Shown: positions 10,921 through 21,640, counted from the stretch's first letter. The stretch: 64,000 nucleotides of DNA from Onthophagus taurus (GCF_036711975.1 NC_091973.1:16058001-16122000), one strand, 5' to 3'. Translations and numbers: made by a program. Notes: generated from the letters alone by a model not told the origin.

Positions 10921-12607
10921 TATGACGCCAAATGCGTTAAATGATTTTAAATCAAAACAAAAATAAATTAACGAAATTTTCAACAAGGACAAAACTAGTT
11001 TTATCACCCTGAGATGTACGCGAGTCCTCGACCGGCTCAGTGAAGAAGGGAGGGGTATTTATATGGCGCCACACAGTTAACCCCGCGTACAACACGAACT
11101 GTGACGTGAGATAATGGAGTATGGTGATATAAACAAATAACACAACAAAACATAAACGCTCAACAAAATAGGTTTTGAATTGCAGACAAAATTTATTAAA
11201 ACTCCCGTAAATAACAGGTAAGTAAAAAAATAAACTAATAACAAAATTATAAAACCGTAAACTTTTAGGTTCAAAACAACAAAAAAAAAACTATATTGAT
11301 GTTTGCGAGCTTTAAAAAAATGAAAGTCAAAACTGAAAGGAAATTTAAATCAAAATACCAAAAAAATGAAAATGAAAAATTAACCCGCGTCTGACTCCGT
11401 ATGGTTGAGCTCAACGTGAAATCAAAAAAATTATAAAAAAAATCAACGTTTAATGTTCCAATGATTAATTAATTTAAAGATTTTCTTAAGGAAAATCAAA
11501 AAAAAATTTATAAGATACAAATTCTTCAATGACCAAAATAATAGTATGTTGTTCTATCTGACCTTTACTCCAAGTCTTGATCACCGGCCCGATTCGAAAA
11601 TAAATCCTCAGCAACAAATTCTGGTGACTCAGGAAAGGTAAGGTAATATTCTTTGTTTTGTTCCAAAAAAAATAATTAGAATCCTTAGGATGTAATGGAA
11701 ATTATACCCTTGGACAATGGTTCCAAAATACCAATAAAAAAAGTTGTCCCAATAAGAGATGCCAAAAGTTGCTCCCCTCAATAAAAACCTGGATATAGAA
11801 ATTAAAAAAAATGAAACGTGGAAATATTAGATTTAAGAATTTTTGTTTGTAGGATAGTTTTTCTTTTTAAGTAGTTAGAAAATTTTTTTTTAAAGTAGTT
11901 AGAAAATTTTTTTTTTAAAGTAGTTAGATTTTTTTTTTTTTTGAAAGATAGATTTAGTAGATTGTTAGTTTAAGAATCAAAAGAAAAATGTGAAAGGGTG
12001 AAGGAATATGCCAAAAACTAATTAATAAAGACCTTACAAAAATGCTTACCTCTGATGTTCGAGGTTTAACCAGAGGACAGAAGAAAATGTAAAGAAATAC
12101 GTTGAAATCCGGAATCTCCGTACAATTTGGTAAAAGAAAAACACTTTTCCAAAACTTTATTTCGAGTAATGAATCCCACAAATATGGATTAGAAACAAAA
12201 TTTTACGCCAAAACCAAAAATGGCGAACCAACCAAAATTTCTTTAACACTCGAGAACACGTATTGCTCTGGTAATATAGTGAGAAAGAGATGCCCAAGAA
12301 GAAACTTGAACGGTATACCCAAAAATCGAAAATATCAAAAAAAAAATTACGTCTGCGCAAGATAACATCATGAATTTACGACACCCTCTCAAAAGCAAAA
12401 AGGAGAATTTTAAAGTGATAGGAGTTAAAAGGAAAAAAAGGAATACTCAGAATATGTTGCTGAAAGAGAAAACAATAAAATGTTATAAACAAACAAAATG
12501 TAAACAAAGTAAATAAAAATAATAATAAGTTTCCGAATGTATGCAACTCATAACCCATTACACATAAACAAGTCAACCACACATAACATAAAAATTCGGA
12601 ATGTAAC
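10921..12607 (-). mobile_element. LTR-like insertion, family X copy 2
   Basis: The insertion splits the gypsy minisatellite and has AAAAT on both sides (10,916-10,920 and 12,608-12,612). It starts TATGACGCC and ends TGTAAC. On the minus strand a core promoter is visible: GGCGCCATATAAATACCCC, then CTTCACTGAGC (11,030-11,075). No protein is encoded. Positions 11,860-12,490 recur at 31,890-32,015 plus 40,920-41,355, and diverged ends recur at 7655-9916, giving three copies in the window. I read it as a solo LTR of about 1.7 kb with no internal domain present. Family assignment is unknown. Confidence 0.65.
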
Positions 12608-12612
12608 AAAAT

Positions 12613-12770
12613 GCTACGGAAAACTCGCAATAGCATAGGGTCGGGAAAGTGCTACGGAAAGCTCGCAATAGCACTAGGTCGAGAAAGTTAGATGGAAATG
12701 TATTTCACAAAACAAAATCAAAGTCCCACAAGTAAAAAAAATGAATTTTAGTACTTTTTTTTTAAAGTCT
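12613..12770 (-). repeat. gypsy LTR fragment: minisatellite start and leader
   Basis: Two hairpin units (ATGCTA/TAGCAT and GTGCTA/TAGCAC type) precede the conserved boundary sequence TCAAAGTCCCACA that also borders the arrays at 14,360 and 18,690. This is the continuation of 10,445-10,920 across the family X insertion. Confidence 0.7.
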
Positions 12771-12799
12771 TCGGATTTCTTTTCGGCTTTTCAATTTTG

Positions 12800-13350
12800 A
12801 AACATTTTATTTTTCGGATTTTGGTACTCTCCATATCTTACAGGAGGTGCAATAAGTACAGCGGCAATCTCGGGACATCACTCCAGTTTTCCCACAAAGG
12901 GGGCAAAATAATAGGGCCGGACGTGTACCAAACGTATCCCGACGATGTCCATCATTCCCACAGCGCCAGCAAATTTCCTGGTTGATGCTCACGCAATCTG
13001 GGATTGGGGTAGGTGCCGATCGGTTGGGACTTTTCCCTAACACATCCAGGATTTCCCACAACGGTGGTAGGGGCGGTGGTTGTACTTTTTCCTCTATGTC
13101 AGTTTGGGTGGCAGCGTCGGTGAAGGTAACCTGTGCGGTATATATTGTATTTTTGTCGTCGAAATCTGCGAAATCGGTTGGATACTCGACCGGGATTATT
13201 TCGGTAGCGACAGGTGCGTAACTAACGGTAGGATTTCGGATAGGCGCCAGTATGCCCTCGTGGATTTTTACGAACTCCTCGCCGGCGACATTCTGGTTTT
13301 CCTCATCCCTTCCTTCCTCCGTTTCAAAATCTTCGGCTGATCCGGTAGGG
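12800..13350 (-). pseudogene. gypsy gag fragment with zinc knuckles
   Basis: Minus-strand frame with an acidic, proline-rich stretch (ETEEGRDEEN, AATQTDIEEKVQPPPLPPL) and then C-W-R-C-G-N-D-G-H-x4 (knuckle 1, last cysteine altered) and a second C-x2-C-G...C cluster. These are nucleocapsid CCHC knuckles. It lies downstream of the integrase piece in the direction of transcription, the reverse of the normal gag-pol order, and runs directly into LTR sequence. Confidence 0.6.
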
Positions 13351-13419
13351 ACTCATCCCATGTCTTGTGATTTCCGTCACAGAATTGTGCAAGCATCGTT
13401 TTTATAGTTCTTATAGTTT

Positions 13420-13760
13420 TTATATTTTTGGACATCCAAATTTTGTAATTACGTCCTCATATAATGCCTGAGATACGGTTTTCGCGGTGGAATTTCGGAG
13501 AGGACGGCAAACAACCCATTTGGTAAAACGATCAAAGAACACTACCAAATAACAATGTCCTTTTTTAGATCTCGGTAATGGTCCCACCAAGTCGGTGCTC
13601 ACAATTTCCCAAGGACCATTATTCGGATATGATTGTATGTTCCCCGGAGTCTGCTGTTGAGATGTCTTATATTTCTGACAGTATTCACAACTTCTTACAT
13701 AATTGGCAATGTCGCGGCCAATAATAGTGTCGGGCAATCTTCGGAGCTGTCTTAGCAATA
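13420..13760 (-). pseudogene. Ty3/gypsy integrase fragment
   Basis: About 112 codons on the minus strand. The zinc-binding end is seen as YVRSCEYCQKYK, then the catalytic core start GPWEIVSTDLVGPLPRSKKG with the first aspartate, HCYLVVFFDRFTKWV with hydrophobic strands, and LYEDVITKFGCPKI. The later D and E residues of the DDE triad are missing because the fragment ends after the first 110 residues. The upstream part (13,760-13,930) still reads as degenerate integrase. Confidence 0.8.
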
Positions 13761-13934
13761 CCTAAATGCCCACCGGTCGGAGAGTCGTGATTTTCTTGTA
13801 GTACTCTAATTCTCATCGGTTTCGGTAGATATAGTTTCCACGGATCTGCCATCTCCACTTCAGTGTAATCTAAGGTATCCCAAAAATGTCGGTAACGTAG
13901 TCGGGAAATGACATCGGATTGTGCTGGACTTCGT

Positions 13935-14165
13935 TTATCTTTCGAGAGTACCAGCTACGGTTAACGGGGCCCTTGATAAAGCATCTGCGACTTTATTCAG
14001 TACTCCTTTTTGGTACTTTACCTCAAAATGATGTTGATTCGTCTCTTGACACCGGCGATTAATGTTATCTCCAATGTACGAATGAACAGCTCTAGTGTCA
14101 ATTAGAGCCGAAAAATTTCTTCCTAAAATTCGGACATGCACGTGTGGTCGCACATCTGGCAATAT
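13935..14165 (-). pseudogene. gypsy protease piece fused to RNase H end
   Basis: The protease segment RPHVHVRILGRNFSALIDT carries DTR in place of the usual DTG active site, followed by AVHSYIG. It then switches directly to the RNase H end HHFEVKYQKGVLNKVADALSR. The whole RT domain has been deleted between them. On its 5' side it abuts the minisatellite of the LTR in mid-unit, so this side is also a rearrangement joint. Confidence 0.7.
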
Positions 14166-14352
14166 TAAAGACACTCGCAGCAACACCAGGTCGGGGAAAG
14201 TGTTGCGGAAAACTCGCAGCAACACCAGGTCGGGAAAGTGTTGCGGAAAACTCGCAGCAACACCAGGTCGGGAAAGTGTTGCGGAAAACTCGCAGCAACA
14301 CCAGGTCGGGAAAGTGTTGCGGAAAACTCACAGCAACACCAGGTCGGGAGAT
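14165..14352 (-). repeat. 38-bp minisatellite in gypsy LTR (five units)
   Basis: Exact 38-bp period (for example GTG at 14,238, 14,276 and 14,314). Each unit carries GTGTTGC and GCAACAC arms about 12 bases apart plus a CAGGTCGGG spacer. It is a minus-strand copy of the array in the solo LTR. Confidence 0.9.
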
Positions 14353-15251
14353 TGGATGAAAATTTATTTCACAAAATAAGATCAAAGTCCCACAATTGCA
14401 AGACCAAAAACAAACTTACGATGAAATTCGGTTATTTCCAAAACTCGTCGGATATCTTGCAGTATAGCTGCTCAGAGATTTTTCGGTGAAGTCTGGCGAA
14501 CTCTTGAAGGCTGTCGAAATCTGTCGAAAACTGATCCAAAACAAAATTTTGGCCGGCTATTTATACTTGTTCGGGGTGAAAACTGGATTTTTCCGCGTGG
14601 GGGATCGTATCAAAACAAGTTATCAAAACTAAATTATAATACGCGGCGCTAATTAATGAAAATAGCGAAATTCTAACTGCGCTATCGGATGCGGGACACA
14701 AAATTAACTAAATCCAGTTTTTGAGCGGATAAAATTGATTAAGAAATAGCGGAGTAATTAACAATTAATTAAAAATAATTATCGGAAAAAATTATAACAT
14801 AACTCAAAAGATACTCTTACTTATATGAAAAATTACAAAAATATTATTAACAAAATCGGCTACCGTTTACGGCACTTACATACATAAACGTTTTCCCGAC
14901 CACGTGTTTCACGTTAACTTCAATTAATCGGTATTAATTAACGCGCACTTCAACACATAGTAGCTTCAGCAGTTGGGCGGTGTCCGGGGAAATCCTATAC
15001 GGGTAGTATTTTCCATGGATGACCATCAGGAATGCACTAAATTGAATAATTAAGATGCGGGATGATTTTGGTTAATAAACATGTTAATTATAAAATAATC
15101 ATCTTTAGAATCGTTCAACGGTTGTTTCACGATACTAGTAATTGTTTGAAATCGGTTTGGTCGTTCTACGATTTCTAGTTCCGCATCATAAAATTGGTGT
15201 TATTTAATTATTTTCAATAATAATTTTTGGAAACCATGTGCTTTCAGTAAT
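14353..15251 (-). repeat. gypsy LTR body with core promoter
   Basis: Complement of about 17,645-18,715 of the solo LTR, lacking an inserted segment of roughly 125 bases (17,695-17,822). The minus strand shows TATAAATAGCC (near 14,560) followed about 30 bases later by TCAGTTTTCGACAG, a TATA plus initiator arrangement. Here the initiator is present once, not repeated. The LTR is cut at 15,251 by the ISL2EU insertion and resumes at 25,286. Confidence 0.78.
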
Positions 15252-15545
15252 GGGGTCATACACACTTATTAAATTTAGAGAACATTTTTACGTCAAACGA
15301 TATATGCAAGTATATGCATGAACACAAAGTAAAAGAAATATTTTGATCAATTTTATATTTTGCGTAATTTGAAGTGAAAAATAGCAAATATTCAAACGAA
15401 ATAATTTCGCGGTTTTCTGTGACGTAGGAACCGCACTGCCTAAAACAAGTTAAATTGTCCATTAGATAGCGCTTGCGGTATGACAGTTTCAAAACAAAAC
15501 ATAATAAACATAACCTCATGGGGTGTTCACATCCGTTCGTTAGAT
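15252..15545. other. left end of the ISL2EU element, non-coding
   Basis: AT-rich stretch between the terminus and the LINE insertion. No reading frame is supported. The exact LINE 5' junction is uncertain because no target duplication is evident. Confidence 0.45.
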
Positions 15546-15556
15546 GAATAACGTTA

Positions 15557-16213
15557 ATGATAATGATGATTCTTAATATGGGTTTGACTCCCACGCTTGA
15601 AAACCTAGCTAAAGAATTTTATGAATTTAGAAATCACATATTAAAATGTTTAAGCGACATGAAAAATCTTATAAATCTTCTCGAGGACCGAACTGATGAT
15701 TTGGAGAATTACTCAAGACGGAATTGTCTCCTTATCCATGGAATACATGAACAGGAAGGAGAAGATACTGATGACGTTGTTGTTCAGTTTATCGAGGAAC
15801 ACCTAAAGTTTCCGGAATTTTCCTTCAAGCTTGAGTTTCTTGACCGTTCCCATCGACTTGGGCCTAAAAGAAAAACCAATGCTTATACGGTTTCCCGGCC
15901 TCGCCCTATAATAATTAAATTTGTTTCTTATAGAGTCAGGAGGATAATTTGGAATAACAAAAGACTGCTTAAGGGTACAAAATTTCTGATAACCGAGTCC
16001 CTGACGAAAAAGAGAATGAAGCTGTTTGCGGCTGTGAAAGAGGCAGCTGGTTTCAGGAATTGTTGGACCTCGGATGGTGGAATTTTTGTTGCCCTTCCTA
16101 ACAACAGGGTCAAGAAGATCTCTTCCTATGAAGACCTTGCCGATGCAGCTGTAGAGAAGACTGTAAAGAGTCAACGTGAGCTTTTAACCAGGCGACAAGT
16201 GAACAAGAATTAA
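15557..16213 (+). CDS. LINE ORF1 (RNA-binding, L1-ORF1-like fold)
   Basis: Non-LTR retrotransposon ORF1, which packages element RNA as a nucleoprotein. An N-terminal coiled coil (about residues 15-55, LEDRTDDLENYSRRN) leads into an RRM-like segment (LLIHGI, then DRSHRLG, PIIIKFVSYRVRRII, FLITESLTKKR) and a short C-terminal domain (GGIFVA). It is 218 codons and open. The first codons (MIMMILNMG) look atypical, so the element may be 5'-truncated with the true start lost. The stop at 16,213 is 511 bases before ORF2. Confidence 0.78.
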   Translation: MIMMILNMGLTPTLENLAKEFYEFRNHILKCLSDMKNLINLLEDRTDDLENYSRRNCLLIHGIHEQEGEDTDDVVVQFIEEHLKFPEFSFKLEFLDRSHRLGPKRKTNAYTVSRPRPIIIKFVSYRVRRIIWNNKRLLKGTKFLITESLTKKRMKLFAAVKEAAGFRNCWTSDGGIFVALPNNRVKKISSYEDLADAAVEKTVKSQRELLTRRQVNKN

Positions 16214-16724
16214 CGATTCCTTACTTGTATTATTTTTTCTTGTTTTCTAAACGCTCAATTATCACGTTCAATTAATTAATTGTACTGGTTGCTTTATCTG
16301 ACTGTATATTTTTTTTTCTAGGTTTTAGTTACACAGTAGATAAAATTGTTATTATTATTTTCTTTATTTTGAATTTTTTTATTATTGTGTTTTTTTTGTT
16401 AGATTTGTATATATTTTCTCTTTTTTTCTTTCTGTTTTCTCGATCGGAAACCCATTCCATAGTGCCACCTACCATTTATTTTCTTTTGTTTTAAATTTTA
16501 AGTATAATTTACATTATTTTGTCAACTCTTTGTGCTTCGCCAATTCCACTTTATTTACCACTTTACTTTACTGCACTTTGCCAATTCCCTTCGTTTTTTC
16601 TTTTAATTTCTAATTTTATTATCTTTATTATTTTTACTTTGTTTATTTATTTTTCCATTTATTTATTGGTTGTTACCTTGTTTTCTCTTGCTGTCATGGG
16701 CTCGTTTGGATCTGCCTTTTTCAC
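16214..16724 (+). other. T-rich spacer between LINE ORF1 and ORF2
   Basis: A 511-base, strongly T-rich spacer. A hydrophobic open frame (16,519-16,728) ends with a TGA that overlaps the ORF2 ATG as ATGA, an arrangement that can allow termination-reinitiation. Its composition alone would give a leucine/phenylalanine-rich peptide, so it is not called as a gene. Confidence 0.5.
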
Positions 16725-17349
16725 ATGAAATTCGGTCATTTAAACGTTCGTTCGTTGCCCGCTCATTTTCCAGCTATTAGCGATCAGATTGTTGATGGAG
16801 ACTTTGATATATTTGCTATCACTGAAATTTGGATTTATACGGATGCAGACGTTGCGACATATTCTGTCAACGGCTATCGTTGCCTCTTTGCTAGTCGATC
16901 TCGCTTTCATAATCACTCCAACGTCGGTGGCGGTGGTGGAGTCGGTTTCTACATCAGGTCGACTCTGAAATTTGATGTTTTACTTCAAGAGATATCTCCT
17001 GTTATCGAGCATCTTTGGCTTAAACTTGTCAATGCTCCTGTTACCATGGTTATTGCCGTTGTTTACCGGCCTCACAATGGCTTTAGCGAGTTTCTCTCTC
17101 GTTTCGAGGATGTTCTATCTTTTCTTGCTCCAACATCAGAAGAACTTGTCTGCATGGGTGATTTTAACATTAATGGCTTAATGGATATAAATGGCTGCTA
17201 TGGCAGTCGGTTCATTCCTACTATTGAACAATTTAGTCTTCAACAAATTATCTCGAGCCCAACTCGTGTAACCGACTCCTCCGCCACATTGATTGACTTT
17301 GTGATTTTAAATATAGATGTTCCTGTTCTTGAATCGGGTGTGACAACTA
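16725..17349 (+). pseudogene. LINE ORF2, endonuclease domain (5' part)
   Basis: Apurinic-like endonuclease domain that nicks target DNA: FGHLNVRSL at the start, ITEIWI with the catalytic glutamate, VVYRPHNG, CMGDFNIN with the Asp/Asn pair, and a shared frame to ESGVTT. It is interrupted by the solo LTR. Removal of the LTR and one ACTA copy restores VTTIHNIADHSVVF, which contains the final Asp-His pair of the domain. The gene is therefore broken only by the insertion at this point. Confidence 0.82.
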
Positions 17350-18450
17350 TGTAACGAAGTTACATTTTTTTTTTCTCCGAAAAATTTATAACATCCGAAT
17401 ATACTTCCCACATTACCCCGACCTCCTACAGTTTCCGCCCGATTTAGAAAAATCCAAAAATTGATACCCTATCACCACCCACTTATGCAACTTTATTCGC
17501 ATTTTCCTTAATTCCTTAATTTCCTTAATTAAACTTCAAATTTTCATGTTAATTCATTTAAAACCGTTAAACCTTTTTCCAAAAACGTTTCCTGACCGAG
17601 TTTCAAATAAACAAAAGCAATTAGTGGAAATCGACGAACGACGTAATTACCGAAAGCACATGGTTTCTGAAAATTATTATTTAAAATAATTAAATAACAC
17701 CGCAACGAAGTAAAATACGAAGAAGTATCAGTAATCAGTGTGTTACTATAAACAAGGCCGACCGTCCCGAGTGAGTTTCAGCAGCCAGCGAGCTACCGTT
17801 CAGCTACCGTACAGCGACTATTTTTTATGATGCGGAATTAGAAATCGTAGAACAATCAAACCGATTTCAAACAATTACTAGTATCATGAAATAACCGTTG
17901 AATGATTCTAAAGACAATCCGATTATGATTAACATGATTATTAACCAAAATCATCCCGCATCTTAATTAATTAATTTACTTCATTCCTGATGGTCATCCA
18001 TGGAAAATACTACCCGTATAGGATTGCCCCGGACACCGCCCAACCGCTGAAGCTACTTTGTGTTGAAGTGCGCGTTAATTAATACTGATTAATCGAAGTT
18101 AACGTGAAACACGCGGTCGGGAAAATGTTTATGTATGTAAGTGCCGTAAACGCTAACCGATTTTGATAATTATATTTTTGTAATTTTCCACATAAATAAG
18201 GGTATCTTTTGAATTATGTTATAAATTTTTCCGATAATTATTTTTAATTAATTGTTAATTACTCCGCTATTCCTTAATCAATTTTATCCGCTCAAAAAAG
18301 GGATTTAGTTAATTTTGTACCCCGCATCCGATAGCGCCGTTAAAATTTTGCTATTGTCATTAATTAGCCCCCCACATTATAATTTAGTTTTGATAACTTG
18401 TTTTAATACGACCCCCCACTCGGAAAAATCCAGTTTTCACCCCGAACAAG

Positions 18451-18458
18451 TATAAATA
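18451..18458 (+). promoter_or_regulatory. TATA box of the solo LTR
   Basis: TATAAATA, with TCAGT exactly 31 bases downstream (18,482), the spacing of an arthropod TATA-initiator promoter. The same TATA and GGCCGG/CCGGTC context is present in the minus-strand copy near 14,560. Confidence 0.75.
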
Positions 18459-18480
18459 GCCGGTCAAAATTTCATTTTGG

Positions 18481-18622
18481 ATCAGTCTTCAACTGTCTCG
18501 GTCAGTCTTCAACTGTCTCGATCAGTCTTCAACTGTCTCGATCAGTCTTCAACTGTCTCGATGAGTCTTCAACTGTCTTGATCAGTCTTCGACCGTTCTG
18601 GATTAGTCTTCGACATTCTTCA
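18481..18622 (+). repeat. 20-bp tandem repeat carrying the initiator (seven units)
   Basis: Units of 20 bases start at 18,481, 18,501, 18,521, 18,541, 18,561, 18,581 and 18,601. The first four are nearly identical (ATCAGTCTTCAACTGTCTCG) and later ones diverge. The first unit begins at the predicted start site, and most units carry TCAGT. The older LTR copy at 14,440-14,560 has just one such motif, so this expansion is specific to this copy or sublineage. Confidence 0.85.
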
Positions 18623-18719
18623 AGAGTCTTCAGCCGTCATCAACAAGTTTCATCGTAAGTTTGTTTTTGGTGGTGCAATTGTGGGACTTTGATTTTATTT
18701 TGCGAAATAAATTTTTATC

Positions 18720-19112
18720 CAATCTCCCGACCGGGTGTTGCTGCGAGTTTTCCGCAGCACTCTCCCGACCTGGTATTGCTGCGAGTTTTCCGCAATACTT
18801 TCCCCGACCTGGTGTTGCTGCGAGTTTTCCGCAACACTCTCCCGACCTGGTATTGCTGCGAGTTTTCCGCAATACTTTCCCCGACCGGGTGTTGCTGCGA
18901 GTTTTCCGCAACACTCTCCCGACCTAGTATTGTTGCGAGTTTTCCGCAATACTTTCCCCGACCTGGTGTTGCTGCGAGTTTTCCGCAACACTCTCCCGAC
19001 CTAGTATTGCTGCGAGTTTTCCGCAATACTTTTCCCCGACCTGGTATTGCTGCGAGTTTTCCGCAACATCTTCCCGACCTGGTGCTATCGCGAGTTTTCC
19101 GTAGCACTTCAT
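18720..19112 (+). repeat. 38-bp minisatellite in the solo LTR (ten units)
   Basis: Ten units of 38-39 bases, each with two complementary arms around TGCGAGTTTTCC. Types alternate: GTGTTGC/GCAACAC and GTATTGC/GCAATAC, then a last GTGCTA/TAGCAC unit. The spacer is CTCCCGACCTG or CCCCGACCTG. It lies about 240-630 bases downstream of the predicted transcription start, so it would be in the leader RNA. All six frames are open through the array, which creates spurious reading frames. Confidence 0.9.
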
Positions 19113-19508
19113 CCAGACCAATTATTCCCTTATGAATAATCATATCAATTACATCCGAAGTACGAGTCCCACAAGATTGCACTAGGCCAGACACTTACCA
19201 ATTATATATTTAAAATAACGATTTTGTTTTCTTCTTCCTCCTTAAACTCCTATGTTGATTTTTTTTATTATTAATAAACTTTGATTTTATTTCTTAAATT
19301 TACGAACCGCATGTTTTTATTTTTTTTTTACCCTCTCTCAAACACCCTGAATCTCCGACTGTAACCCCCAAAAGCTACTTGGAGGCGAAAGAGTTCCTTA
19401 ACTCTCTAAACATAAGGTGGCGCCCGAGACCGATAACATCCCGAACATAAAAAAAGAGGCACCAAGACCCCTTTCCTAGGACCAAACCAGGAAAGGACGT
19501 CGCAACTA

Positions 19509-21640
19509 TACATAATATTGCTGATCATTCAGTTGTGTTTGTTATCTTATCTTTTGATTTGCATCGTTCTACAATTGAAAGCATTACTTATAGAGACTTC
19601 AGAAACTTTAACTCTGAAATTTTTCTGGATCAGCTGAGTGCACTTTCTTGGCAGGAACTTTTGCAGCTGTCGAATATTAACGATAAAGTTGACTTTTTTA
19701 ATTATCATATCATTAACCTTTTTAATCTTTATGCACCTATCAAGACATCGAAATTGAGAGATACGGCCTATAAGAAGTTCAAATCCTCTAATTCACCATC
19801 TGATTTTACTTACTACAAACAACTACGTAACATTACCAATATTGCACTCCAACGTGAAAAGAAAGCCTTTTTATCTGACGTATTCAGGCATAATAATTCA
19901 AAAAAACTATGGGGTGCCTTCAGATCTTTGGGAGTTTATAAAAATAAAACTAGTGGCATTCCTAGTAACATTGGCGATGCTGATTCTATTAACAATTTTT
20001 TTCTATCCTCTAAAAATAACAGCCCTGGTGATGGAGATCTTATACAATTCTATAATTGTAATTTACTGTCTCAGGTATCTGGTAGGCTGTACTTTTCGCT
20101 TGCCTGTGAAGAGGAAGTCTTTCGTACGTTACAATCTATTAAAACTAATGCAGTTGGGTGTGATGGTATTAGCGTAAAAATGTGGTTGTTGTGTTGCCCT
20201 GTTATTGTTCCATATTTGTGTCATATTATTAACTGTTGTCTGGAATTTGGGGTTTATCCCGACCAATGGAATACTGCATTGGTTTCACCAATTCCAAAAA
20301 ACAAGAATCCAAATGCATTGGTTGATTTACGGCCTATTAGTATTTTAAATGTTACCTCGAAGGTTTTAGAGAGGATTGTGGCGGCGAGAATTTGGGGCCA
20401 TCTTAATGAATTTAATATATTACCAGCCAATCAGTCTGGATTTCGCCCTGGTTTCAGCTGTACCACGGCTCTTCTTGACGTTACCGACGATGTCTTGCGT
20501 GGGATGGATGAGAGGAGTGTCACTGCACTTGTTTTGATCGACTTTTCTAAGGCTTTTGACACGATTCATCATTTGACACTTCTAGCAGTTCTTCATTATA
20601 TTAGCCTCTCTCCGATAGCTGTTGATTTCTTTAAAAATTATTTTTTACATCGCTCTCAGATTGTTAAATTTCAGGATGCTCTATCGGGGAGAGGCCTTAT
20701 TACTTCTGGAGTGCCTCAAGGATCGATTTTGGGACCTATACTGTATCTTATTTACACGATTAATCTGTGTTCTAACCTAAAGCACTGTAAAACCTATATG
20801 TATGCTGACGACACACAAGTATACTTTCGCTTTAGTAGGGATAACATACTTGAAGGACTTGAAGTTACTAGTTGACAACGCCGAACACCATTGTTTATCT
20901 ATTAATGCTCAAATCGTCTGTCATTATTTTCGGAACCGGTGCTCCCGCGGATGAGGCTAGGCAATCCTTGAACATTCTTGTTAACGATGAACAACTAAAC
21001 TTTACGCACGTTGCCCGTAATTTAGGTATTGCCATGGACTCTGATTTGAAATTTAAAGGGCATGTCAGTAATCTCCTTCAAAGAGCCTACCCCACCCTTA
21101 AGCTTTTGTATTCAAGTAAAAACTTATTGCATCAACAATTAAGAATTCATTTATGCGAGTCACTTGTGTTATCCATTTTTAATTATGGGGATGCTCTTTA
21201 GCACTCTTGCATCGATGCTGCGAGTAGATGTCGTATTCAGCGGGTGCAGAATTCTTGCCTTCGCTTTATCTATGGTATCAGAGGACGTGAGAGAATTTCT
21301 CATACGCTCGGTTGGGTCGGTTGGCTGAATATGTCACGACGTAGAATATTACACTCCGCTTGTCTGTATCATAAAATCCTTACTTATAAAACCCCTCCTT
21401 ATTTACACAACAAAATTTGCTATCGGACAGATATTCATAATATAAATGTTAGGCACCGTTACACGTTAACAATACCGAAGCATCGGCTCGAACTGTTCAA
21501 GAGAGCCTTTTCCTACTGTGTGCCTAGCATTTATAACAATATCCCACTTATTATAAAGCTGGAGAATGTGCGTGGTTTCAGAAACAAATTAAAAATTGAA
21601 CTGCGGAGACAGCAGGAGGAAGCGGGCAATCATTAGGCAT
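19509..21640 (+). pseudogene. LINE ORF2, reverse transcriptase part
   Basis: Continuation of ORF2 after the LTR. The endonuclease end (ADHSVVFVI) is followed by a linker and the RT domain: AVGCDGISVKMW, PISILNVTSKVLERIV, QSGFRPGFSCTTAL, LVLIDFSKAFDTIHH with the first aspartate, SGVPQGSILGPILY, and the active site MYADDTQ near 20,800. Just after it a frameshift (about 20,870) and a stop (21,201) break the thumb region. The C-terminal part (21,244-21,636: RFIYGIRGRERIS, PYLHNKICYRTD, SIYNNIP) is typical of jockey/CR1-superfamily LINEs. Transcribed as plus; inactive. Confidence 0.85.

Larger units (their letters stand above)
17350..19504 (+). mobile_element. solo LTR of the gypsy element (2155 bp)
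   Basis: It starts TGTAACGAAG and ends GACGTCGCA, with ACTA on both sides (17,346-17,349 and 19,505-19,508), inserted in LINE ORF2. No internal sequence remains, so it is a product of LTR-LTR recombination. It holds a TATA box, an array of 20-bp repeats at the predicted start site, a long 38-bp minisatellite and an AATAAA near 19,273. It is unusually long for an LTR. It defines the boundaries used to read the older rearranged copy at 10,445-25,582. Confidence 0.88.

Noticed and set aside
14095-14489. Several open frames of 70-150 codons on both strands over the minisatellites (also 18,630-19,194 and 10,668-10,865).
   Set aside because: The 38-bp unit has no stop in any frame and is not a multiple of three, so every frame cycles through the same peptides. 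They are artefacts of the repeat.
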